Source of the DNA: CAG-452 sp045531335 | GTDB taxonomy: Bacteria > Bacillota > Clostridia > TANB77 > CAG-508 | Assembly (NCBI GenBank): GCA_045531335.1 | Contig: JAZSDU010000029.1 | Span: 1 to 13,419, forward strand | Length of the DNA stretch: 13,419 nt | Direction of reading: 5' to 3' | Shown: piece after piece, positions 6,025 through 12,167 of the stretch | How positions within the stretch are numbered: the first letter of the stretch is position 1 | Layout: the number at the start of each line of letters is the position of its first letter | Made by a program: the position numbers and the translations under genes | The notes under the pieces: generated by a model | What the model was told of the DNA's origin: nothing | Databases searched by the model: none | Seen by the model: only the letters and a program-made list of their open reading frames with translations

Positions 6025-7539
6025 TTATGATTTATATGAATTATCTATTTCTTTAAGCATTACATCATGTGCTCCGCCTTCTGAAATACTTACTTCAGAA
6101 ACCATTGTTAATCTTGCATTTTTGTGTAGTTCTGGAATTGTTATTGCTCCACAGTTACACATTGTTGATTTAATCTTTGCAACTGTTATATCTAGGTTTT
6201 CTTTTAAAGCACCTGCATAAGGAATATATGAATCAACACCTTCTTCAAATGCAAGTTTGTTTTTAGCTTCTCCTCCTAAGTCATATCTTTGCCAGTTTCT
6301 CGCTCTGTTTGATCCTTCTCCCCAATATTCTTTAACAAAGTTATTTCCCACTTTTACAACTCTTGTTGGGCTCTCGTCAAATCTTGCAAAATATCTTCCC
6401 ATCATTACGTAGTCAGCACCCATTGCTAATGCAAGTGTTATATGATGATCATATACTATTCCACCATCTGAACAAACTGGTATATATATTCCTGTTTCTT
6501 CAAAATATTTATTTCTTTCATCTACAACTTCCATTAAAGCACTAGCTTGTCCTCTACCTATACCTTTTGTTTCACGAGTTATACAGATAGATCCTCCACC
6601 AACTCCAACTTTTATGAAGTCTGCTCCTGCATCTGCTAAATATCTAAATCCTTCTCTATCTACTACATTTCCTGCACCTATTTTAACATCTTCACCATAT
6701 TTTGCTCTTACAAAATCTATAGTATTTTTTTGCCATACAGAATACCCATCTGATGAGTCCATACATAATATATCAACACCTGCTTCTACTAAAGCTGGTA
6801 TTCTTTCTTCGTAATCTCTTGTATTTATTCCTGCACCTACTATATATCTTTTATTCTCGTCTAATAAAGAATTTGGATTGTTTTTTCTGTCTTCATAGTC
6901 TTTTCTAAATACTAAATATTTTAAGTTTCCTTCTTCTGTTAGTATTGGAAGACAATTTATTTTCTTTTCCCATATTATATCATTTGCTTCTGAAAGTGTA
7001 ATTCCTTTTTTAGCCCATATAACATCTTCTTTTTTAGTCATAAAATTATCAATTGGCTCATCTTGGTTGTCTCTTGATAATCTATAATCTTTATTTGTTA
7101 CTATTCCTAAGAATTTACCTGTTGCAGTTCCATCATCTGTAATTATTACTGTAGAATGTCCTGTTTCTTTTACTAAAGCTAAAACATCTTTTAATGTTGT
7201 TCCTGATTTAACATTTGAATCACTAATTACAAATCCTGCTTTATGTTTTTTTACATGGTAAACCATTTCTGCTTGAGATTCTATTGATTGAGAACCAAAA
7301 ATAAAAGCAAGTCCACCTTCTCTAGCTAGTGCAATTCCCATTTTTTCTCCTGAAACTGATTGCATTATAGCTGATACCATAGGTACATTTGCATAATATT
7401 TTGCTTCTTCTCCTTTTTTAAATTTAACAAGTGGTGTTCTTAATGATACATTTGCTGGTATGCATCTTTCATCTGTTAAATTTGGTAATAATAAAAATTC
7501 ATTAAATGTTCTTGATATATCTGGTAAAATTTGTGCCAT
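6025..7539 (-). CDS. guaB: Inosine-5'-monophosphate dehydrogenase
   Basis: 504 residues. It oxidises IMP to XMP with NAD+, the committed step to GMP. The TIM barrel is interrupted by two CBS modules (about 105-215). The catalytic loop has GGGSICITR with the nucleophile Cys319; Asp261 (MDSSDG) and the flap residues Arg418 and Tyr419 (NWQRYD) are present. An upstream in-frame ATG (7557) exists, but AAGGGGA lies correctly before the ATG at 7539 (MAQILPD), which I take as the start. The flap and tail, with ARNWQRYDLGG, FEEGVDSYIPYAG and STMCNCG, differ from the Escherichia coli/Bacillus form and, from memory, resemble the Tritrichomonas foetus enzyme, including the residue numbering. It has its own promoter. 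Confidence 0.95.
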   Translation of the reverse strand: MAQILPDISRTFNEFLLLPNLTDERCIPANVSLRTPLVKFKKGEEAKYYANVPMVSAIMQSVSGEKMGIALAREGGLAFIFGSQSIESQAEMVYHVKKHKAGFVISDSNVKSGTTLKDVLALVKETGHSTVIITDDGTATGKFLGIVTNKDYRLSRDNQDEPIDNFMTKKEDVIWAKKGITLSEANDIIWEKKINCLPILTEEGNLKYLVFRKDYEDRKNNPNSLLDENKRYIVGAGINTRDYEERIPALVEAGVDILCMDSSDGYSVWQKNTIDFVRAKYGEDVKIGAGNVVDREGFRYLADAGADFIKVGVGGGSICITRETKGIGRGQASALMEVVDERNKYFEETGIYIPVCSDGGIVYDHHITLALAMGADYVMMGRYFARFDESPTRVVKVGNNFVKEYWGEGSNRARNWQRYDLGGEAKNKLAFEEGVDSYIPYAGALKENLDITVAKIKSTMCNCGAITIPELHKNARLTMVSEVSISEGGAHDVMLKEIDNSYKS

Positions 7540-7586
7540 TTTTCTTTCCCCTTTCATTTTTTATTTATACGTTTTAAATTCTATAT

Positions 7587-7615
7587 ATTATATAACAAAA
7601 AGAGATTAATTACAA
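7587..7615 (-). promoter_or_regulatory. guaB promoter, overlapping the xerD terminator
   Basis: On the minus strand TTGTAA (7610-7615), 17-base spacer, TATAAT (7587-7592). The -35 lies in the loop of the xerD terminator hairpin and the spacer contains its downstream arm and T-run. Confidence 0.7.
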
Positions 7616-7626
7616 GATTAATCTCT
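7601..7626 (-). terminator. xerD terminator
   Basis: Perfect 10-bp stem AGAGATTAAT / ATTAATCTCT with a 6-base loop, followed on the minus strand by TTTTTGTT, 17 bases past the xerD stop. Confidence 0.85.
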
Positions 7627-7642
7627 ATTTTTATATTATTTT

Positions 7643-8524
7643 TTATGCTCTTGGATGAGCTTTTCTATATACATTCTTTAAACTTTCGTCTTGGAATTGC
7701 ATATATACTTGTGTTGAAGATATATCTGAATGTCCAAGCATTGTTTGAATAGCTTTTAATTCTGCACCATTTTGTAATAAATGTGTTGCAAATGAATGTC
7801 TTAAAACGTGTGGTGTAATCTCTTTTGTGATATGAGCTTGCTCTTTGTAGAATTTTACTATTTTCCAGAATCCTTGTCTTGTTAATCTTTTTCCATTTAT
7901 ATTTACGAATAATGCTTTTTCTTTTTCTGATTTAATTAAAATTGGTCTTGAATCTTCAATATATTCCTTTAAAGCTTTTAAAGATAATGTACCTAATGGT
8001 ATATTTCTTTGTTTGCTACCTGTTTTACAAGTAACGAATCCTTCTTCTACATTAACGTCCTCAATATTTAAAGATATTATTTCAGTTACTCTCATACCTG
8101 TAGCATATGCAAATTCAAGCATAGCTTTATCTCTTATACCTTTTAAATCTATGTTTTTAGGTTGTTCTAGTAATAAAGATACTTCTTGAGCAGTCAAAAT
8201 GCTAGGAACTCTTTTTTCTATTTTAGGTGAATGAATTCCTTCTGTAGGATCTACTTTCACTTTACTATTTCTTAATAAATATTGATAAAATAATCTAATA
8301 GAAGCTAAATTTCTAGATATAGTTGAAGATTTTTTATTCATGTCATGTAAATATTGTAAATATTCTTTTATATCATCTGTTTTAACTTTTATATAATTTA
8401 TTTTGTTTTCTTCAACATAATTTTTATATTGAACGATGTCTCTTCTGTAAGATTGTAATGTATTGTCTGATAATTTCTTATCATTTTCAATAAATTCTAA
8501 AAAACTTGTTATTTGTTTCTCCAT
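7643..8524 (-). CDS. xerD: Tyrosine recombinase XerD
   Basis: 293 residues, the normal XerD length. N-terminal core-binding domain (1-95), then the catalytic domain: Arg145 (YATGMRVTE), His239 and Arg242 (HVLRHS), His265 (LGHSDISST) and Tyr274 (QVYMQF). The ending KAHPRA is typical of Firmicute XerD. The beta2-beta3 hairpin reads CKTGSKQR where the family usually has IGKGNKER. The canonical lysine position is Thr168, with Lys167 and Lys171 beside it. AAGGAG precedes the ATG by 8 bases. The gene lies downstream of spoIIM, as it does near spoIIM in Bacillus subtilis, which supports the XerD name. With the XerC-type protein in this window it would act at dif next to the division septum. Confidence 0.92.
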   Translation of the reverse strand: MEKQITSFLEFIENDKKLSDNTLQSYRRDIVQYKNYVEENKINYIKVKTDDIKEYLQYLHDMNKKSSTISRNLASIRLFYQYLLRNSKVKVDPTEGIHSPKIEKRVPSILTAQEVSLLLEQPKNIDLKGIRDKAMLEFAYATGMRVTEIISLNIEDVNVEEGFVTCKTGSKQRNIPLGTLSLKALKEYIEDSRPILIKSEKEKALFVNINGKRLTRQGFWKIVKFYKEQAHITKEITPHVLRHSFATHLLQNGAELKAIQTMLGHSDISSTQVYMQFQDESLKNVYRKAHPRA

Positions 8525-8547
8525 GGCTTAGCTCCTTTTTAACAATT

Positions 8548-8583
8548 TTTATATTCTGTTTCTAAAACATTGTTAATGTTTTA
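8548..8583 (-). promoter_or_regulatory. Probable xerD promoter with overlapping palindrome
   Basis: On the minus strand TTAACA (8571-8576), 17-base spacer, TATAAA (8548-8553). A perfect 9-bp inverted repeat with a 3-base centre (TAAAACATT / AATGTTTTA, 8563-8583) covers the -35, so it could be an operator. Its regulator is unknown. Confidence 0.5.
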
Positions 8584-8655
8584 TTTTATGAACATTTATT
8601 ATGTATATATTTATATCAGATTAAATCTAAAAAGTAAATAGATTTTTGAAATAAT

Positions 8656-9310
8656 TTATATATATTTTACAAAAAACAACAAAATATTTTTAGATGCAAA
8701 TACCTCAACCAAAGATGACATTATTAAAATTATTGTGATTGCTAACGAAAACAATGTATGTCTTAATATTTCTATCTTAATATTTTCTCTTCCTTTATCC
8801 TTCATGATAGAATTGTGTAATTTCATTCCACTCACAGACAATGCTAGTATGCATGGTATGAATAAAATATTTTGCAAAAACATACTTGAAAGCAAAAAAA
8901 CTAATCCTTTACCGAAATCCAAGGCTTAAAATCACTGAAGAAATGGTATATCCTAGACAAAATCCTCTAAAACATATTGCTAAATAAACAATAGATGTTC
9001 CAATAACAGTACATCCCATAAACCATAAAAAAACAGCTAGTATAATATTTTTATTTATTGAATCTTTGAGAAGTATAAAATTATCTATGTTCTGATTATC
9101 TTTCAAATCTTGTGTAAATGATACTATGTAATTTGTTATTTCTGTACTTTGATTTTCTGAAGTGTTATTTATAAATATTACCCCAATCACTATTCCTATA
9201 ATAAATATAATTGATATAATTGCATATTCTTTTATATTGTTTTCTATATGTTCTAATATTGTTTTTTTTATTTTTGATTCTCTTCTTTTTCTTCTATATC
9301 TTCTGTTCAT
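8656..9310 (-). pseudogene. spoIIM: Stage II sporulation protein M, frameshifted
   Basis: SpoIIM is an integral membrane part of the SpoIID-M-P complex that drives forespore engulfment. The first part (9310 to 8909) gives a basic N-terminus and membrane segments up to FRGFCLGYTISSVILSLGF. The rest, FLQNILFIP and SSLVEVFAS, continues in another frame (8922 to 8656). Deleting one T from the TTT at 8915-8917 yields LGFGKGLVFLL and a single 217-residue protein, the normal SpoIIM length. The start with AGGAGGA 6 bases upstream (9310) is preferred over earlier in-frame ATGs. The position next to a YqxK-type PHP gene and xerD matches the Bacillus subtilis neighbourhood and confirms identity. As read, the product ends after about 133 residues and should be non-functional. 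Confidence 0.85.
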
Positions 9311-9380
9311 TAATTTCCTCCTGAAATCTTTATACATAATGTGTATGCAAATTTGGGATAAAATAGAACAAAAGAACAAA

Positions 9381-9402
9381 GGGCGCAATCATGCGCCCCT
9401 AC
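9381..9402 (-). repeat. REP-like hairpin with 5' GTAG (copy A)
   Basis: On the minus strand GTAG is followed by GGGCGCA-TGAT-TGCGCCC, a perfect 7-bp GC-rich stem, then TTTGTTCTTTT. Standing in very AT-rich sequence, it probably also serves as the terminator of the PHP gene. Confidence 0.75.
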
Positions 9403-9414
9403 ATTTTTATTTTT

Positions 9415-9439
9415 AGGCGGACACAGGGCCCGTCTCTAC
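9415..9439 (-). repeat. REP-like hairpin with 5' GTAG (copy B)
   Basis: On the minus strand GTAG then AGACGGG-CCCTGTG-TCCGCCT. It matches the right-hand copy at 12054-12078 at 19 of 25 positions and has the same 7-base loop size. It is in tandem with copy A, in the same orientation. Confidence 0.75.
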
Positions 9440-9462
9440 AAAGATTCTTCATTATTCGTTCT

Positions 9463-10668
9463 TCACTTTTCACTCGGACAGATTTTGATTTGTCCGTAAA
9501 CTCCTCCACCGCCTTCTTGGATTTTCATTTTTCCATCTCTCGCTGCTACTATATTGTTTGCTACTTTTTCTCCTACTACAGATTCTATATCATCTTTAGA
9601 CAATTTGTGTATTATATTCATTTCTGTTCCAAAAGCATCTAATAATTTTTCTATACTTTTCTTTCCTATTCCTGGAATAAATGTAAGTGGAATTTGATAT
9701 ACATATTCAGGTCTGTTTTCAGGACTTTTAGTTTCCTTTTTATCTTTAATAGTTTCAATTCTATCAAAAACTCCCATTGTTATATTTTTACTATCACATG
9801 AATCGCATAAATAAACCGGAGCTTCTCCCTCTATGTTTTTACCACATATTTCACAATATGTTCTGTGATATTTTCCAAGTTTAGGGTCCATTCCATAGTT
9901 TGCAATTATTTTTCTTCCATCTTCATTTTTTAATGCTTTTACTAATTCTTTAAAACTTATATCTTCAACTAACACTTTGTTATATTCTCTTGCTATTTTG
10001 GGCAAAGAATGTGCATCAGAATTAGTTATAAACGTTTTTTGTTCTAGTTCTGATATTTTATCAGCTAAGAAAGTATCAGAGCTTAAACCTAATTCTATTG
10101 CCAATATTTTATTGTATTTTTCTTTAAATATTTTTTCTAATCTATCTGTACAATTTCCATAGAAACTTTTATGTGGTGTAAAGCAATGTGCTGGTATTAA
10201 AATTCCGTTATATTTTTCTACTATATCTATTAATTCATAAGCAGATATATCTGCTCTTTGTGAGCTAAGAGTTATATTTTTAATATGTGTGCTCATTTCT
10301 TTAGAAAAACCTTTTATATCTTCTAAATGTGGAAAGAAACAAATATTATGAGCACTACCGCAGTGTCCATTCATTCCTTCTTCAGATGTCTCTACTTCAC
10401 TTCCTAAAATCATACAAACTTTATCTTTATAAATTATTCCACCATCTTTTATCTCATATGCTTCACCTGTTTTTAAAAAGTTTTCTATATCTTCTATAAC
10501 GTATGGTGATGCACAATCTATAATTCCTACTATATCTATTCCTTTTTTTTCTCTACACTCTTTTGCAATATTTGCAAAATTCAAACTTCTTGCTGCTGTT
10601 ATTTTTATTGGTTTATTACTTTCACTTCTTCCTATGTGTACATGTAAATCTGCAAAAACTTCGTACAT
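9463..10668 (-). CDS. PHP-domain protein with zinc ribbon and helix-hairpin-helix (YqxK-like)
   Basis: 401 residues. The PHP metallo-hydrolase domain (1-240) shows the metal ligands: His9 and His11 (DLHVH), Asp51, Glu91/Glu93, His107, His161 (PAHCF) and Asp218/His220 (NSDAH). A zinc ribbon follows (Cys272, Cys275, Cys288, Cys291), then a helix-hairpin-helix (FIPGIGKKSIEKLL, 330-343) that would bind DNA, and a glycine-rich tail (EGGGGVYG). Set together, these parts suggest a phosphoesterase or nuclease working on DNA, but no activity can be claimed. The family matches Bacillus YqxK, which from memory also lies near spoIIM. AAGGATGG precedes the ATG. The stop codon falls inside a GTGAAAAGTGAAG-type repetitive stretch beside the REP pair, so the last residues may have been reshaped by that insertion. 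Confidence 0.85.
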   Translation of the reverse strand: MYEVFADLHVHIGRSESNKPIKITAARSLNFANIAKECREKKGIDIVGIIDCASPYVIEDIENFLKTGEAYEIKDGGIIYKDKVCMILGSEVETSEEGMNGHCGSAHNICFFPHLEDIKGFSKEMSTHIKNITLSSQRADISAYELIDIVEKYNGILIPAHCFTPHKSFYGNCTDRLEKIFKEKYNKILAIELGLSSDTFLADKISELEQKTFITNSDAHSLPKIAREYNKVLVEDISFKELVKALKNEDGRKIIANYGMDPKLGKYHRTYCEICGKNIEGEAPVYLCDSCDSKNITMGVFDRIETIKDKKETKSPENRPEYVYQIPLTFIPGIGKKSIEKLLDAFGTEMNIIHKLSKDDIESVVGEKVANNIVAARDGKMKIQEGGGGVYGQIKICPSEK

Positions 10669-10696
10669 ATCTTTTCCATCCTTTATATAAATTTTT

Positions 10697-10717
10697 AGGT
10701 TGCATTAACTGCAACCT
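10697..10717. other. Hairpin between the 59-residue gene and the PHP gene
   Basis: Perfect 8-bp inverted repeat AGGTTGCA / TGCAACCT with a 5-base loop. On the minus strand (direction of both genes) no T-run follows, so it is not a standard terminator. It may be an RNA-processing or stability element within one transcript. Confidence 0.5.
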
Positions 10718-10723
10718 TTTAAA

Positions 10724-10903
10724 TTACAAATATAATTCAAAATTTCCACTTTTATTTGTTTGTGGTTTTGTTCTTTGGTCTTTTGCTTTTGATAAATATT
10801 TGTCATAATTAGTTATTATATTCCTTGTATACTCTGACATACTTTGATTTCCAGCATCTTTTCCTAGTTGAGCTAAAAAACTTTTTCTATAAAAATCTAT
10901 CAT
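10724..10903 (-). CDS. Small protein of 59 residues, translationally coupled
   Basis: The ATG overlaps the stop of the preceding gene as ATGA (10900-10903), with AGGAGGT 12 bases upstream inside that gene, so its translation is coupled. The protein begins MIDFYRKSFLAQLG and is hydrophilic and lysine-rich, ending in GNFELYL; no membrane segment, cysteine pair or known motif is seen. Codon use is ordinary for the window. The overlap and ribosome site are good evidence that it is real, and suggest it works with the HD-GYP-like protein. No family recognised. Confidence 0.7.
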   Translation of the reverse strand: MIDFYRKSFLAQLGKDAGNQSMSEYTRNIITNYDKYLSKAKDQRTKPQTNKSGNFELYL

Positions 10904-11442
10904 GCAATATTTACCTCCTTTGCAATATCTACAAATTCTTTAAATTCATTTAGATAGGCATTATTACAATTCTTTAAATTTCTACTTTCTAATAATATTA
11001 ATGCTTCTTCTATAGGAAAAGCTATTCTTTCTGGTCTATCTAAAAGCATTCCTCCAAATTGGTCTGCTAATTCTAATATATCAGCTTCTTTTTTTCTAGG
11101 TATACTATTGCTATATCTATTATGTTGTTCACATATTAAACAAAAATCCTTAGAAAATCCTAACTTTGAAAGAAAATCTGCTCCATCTTTTGCATAAGCT
11201 TTTATTTTTTCCATATCTTGAGCATTATTAATTTTCTTGCATCCGCATAGAAGCATTGCTGTTACTATTTTGTTTTTATCAATATCTATATTCATAGTAT
11301 CAATGAACATACTAGCAATAAACGCTTTGTATATTACAGAATTGTCAAAAAATATATTGGTTTTCTTTTTTAAATATGACATTATCTCTATTTTTTTACC
11401 AAAATCTTCTTCTGATAAAATATATTCTGCAAAAGATTCCAT
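10900..11442 (-). CDS. Degenerate HD-GYP-like protein, probably catalytically inactive
   Basis: 180 residues. The helical layout follows the HD-GYP family: ICEQHNRYSN (103-112) stands where HHERWDGSGYP would be, and ADILELADQFGGMLLDRP (120-137) matches the ADVFDALTSDRPYR segment. The metal-binding HD itself is gone: AMLLCGCKK (62-70) replaces the usual ALLHDIGK. It therefore should not hydrolyse cyclic dinucleotides and may instead bind a ligand or partner. I choose the ATG at 11442 because GGAGGGG lies just before it; the in-frame ATG 12 bases upstream overlaps that site. It has its own promoter and is coupled to the 59-residue gene downstream. The family assignment rests on motif pattern only. 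Confidence 0.6.
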   Translation of the reverse strand: MESFAEYILSEEDFGKKIEIMSYLKKKTNIFFDNSVIYKAFIASMFIDTMNIDIDKNKIVTAMLLCGCKKINNAQDMEKIKAYAKDGADFLSKLGFSKDFCLICEQHNRYSNSIPRKKEADILELADQFGGMLLDRPERIAFPIEEALILLESRNLKNCNNAYLNEFKEFVDIAKEVNIA

Positions 11443-11472
11443 TTTCCCCTCCATATACCTTTCTTATTGTAA

Positions 11473-11502
11473 ATTATATGTCAAAAGATATTGGATTTTC
11501 AA
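11473..11502 (-). promoter_or_regulatory. Promoter of the HD-GYP-like gene
   Basis: On the minus strand TTGAAA (11497-11502), 18-base spacer, TATAAT (11473-11478), 30 bases before the chosen start. Confidence 0.6.
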
Positions 11503-11546
11503 TAATGTTACGTAAATGTAATATTTTTGTCATTTTATGGTAATAG

Positions 11547-11982
11547 TCATATTTTGCTTATTTCTCCTCTTGCAAGTTCATCACATCTATTATTAAATTC
11601 GTTATCGCTATGTCCTTTTACTTTTATAAATTCGACTTTGTGAGTTTTAGTTAAATTATATAGTTCTTGCCATAATTCTTTATTTTTTACAGGATCCTTT
11701 CCTGATGTCTTCCAATTGTTTTTTATCCAGTTATATATCCATCCGTTGTTAAATGCATTTACCACATATGCACTATCACTATATACTTCAACTTCGCATG
11801 GTCTTTTTAAATTTTTCAATGCTTCGATTACAGCAGTAATTTCCATTATATTATTAGTAGTTTCTTTGCTACCACCACTTATTTCTTTTTTTACATCATT
11901 AAACATTAGAATTGCTCCCCAGCCTCCAGGACCAGGATTTCCGAGAGCATGCTCCATCTGTATAGATTATAACTTTGTCCAT
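11547..11982 (-). pseudogene. rnhA: Ribonuclease HI, frameshifted near the N-terminus
   Basis: RNase HI cuts RNA in RNA-DNA hybrids. From ATG at 11982 (AAGGAAA upstream) the frame gives MDKVIIYTDGACS, the expected start with catalytic Asp9, then runs off into KSWSW. The correct continuation GNPGPGGWGAIL is one base out. Dropping one base at about 11943 (plus-strand CCGAGAG to CCAGAG) joins them into a 144-residue protein with Asp9, Glu47 (MEITAV), Asp69 (YSDSAY), His124 and Asp134 (RCDELAR), the full active set. The remaining open part beginning at 11957 lacks Asp9 and would be inactive. Length and motifs are otherwise normal. Either a recent mutation or a base-calling error. Confidence 0.85.
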
Positions 11983-12018
11983 AATTGTTTTCCTTTCATA
12001 TAAAATGTATTTTGTTTT

Positions 12019-12043
12019 GTAGGGGCAGGTCTTGTGCCTGCCC
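12019..12043 (+). repeat. REP-like hairpin with 5' GTAG (copy C-left)
   Basis: GTAG then GGGCAGG-TCTTGTG-CCTGCCC, a perfect 7-bp stem, followed on the plus strand by CTTTTTTATT. It is the left arm of an inverted pair with the copy at 12054. Confidence 0.8.
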
Positions 12044-12053
12044 CTTTTTTATT

Positions 12054-12078
12054 GGGCGGGCACAAGACCCGCCCCTAC
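12054..12078 (-). repeat. REP-like hairpin with 5' GTAG (copy C-right)
   Basis: On the minus strand GTAG then GGGCGGG-TCTTGTG-CCCGCCC, a perfect 7-bp stem. It differs from the left copy at two bases that pair with each other in the stem (A-T versus G-C). With the 10-base spacer the pair forms a 62-bp palindrome (12018-12079) between the divergent rnhA and tmcAL genes. Confidence 0.8.
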
Positions 12079-12098
12079 ACCTTCGCCATTTTTTATCA

Positions 12099-12127
12099 TT
12101 GTTTTTTTCATCAATATATGATATTAT
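12099..12127 (+). promoter_or_regulatory. Probable tmcAL promoter
   Basis: TTGTTT (12099-12104), 17-base spacer, TATTAT (12122-12127), leader about 34 nucleotides. The -10 lies in a small palindrome, TGATATTATATCA. Confidence 0.5.
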
Positions 12128-12167
12128 ATCAGTAAATAATTCTATTTTTCAAGATTAGGAGTAAATT

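Noticed and set aside
8909..8922. Programmed frameshift in spoIIM.
   Set aside because: No slippery heptamer or downstream structure is visible at GGATTTCGG, and SpoIIM is normally read in one frame.
8656..9388. Two separate small membrane-protein genes instead of one spoIIM.
   Set aside because: The downstream frame would need a TTG start without a ribosome site, and joining the frames yields a normal-length SpoIIM.
9381..12079. CRISPR array from repeated GC-rich units.
   Set aside because: The units are hairpins at scattered sites, in mixed orientation, without regular spacers or cas genes.
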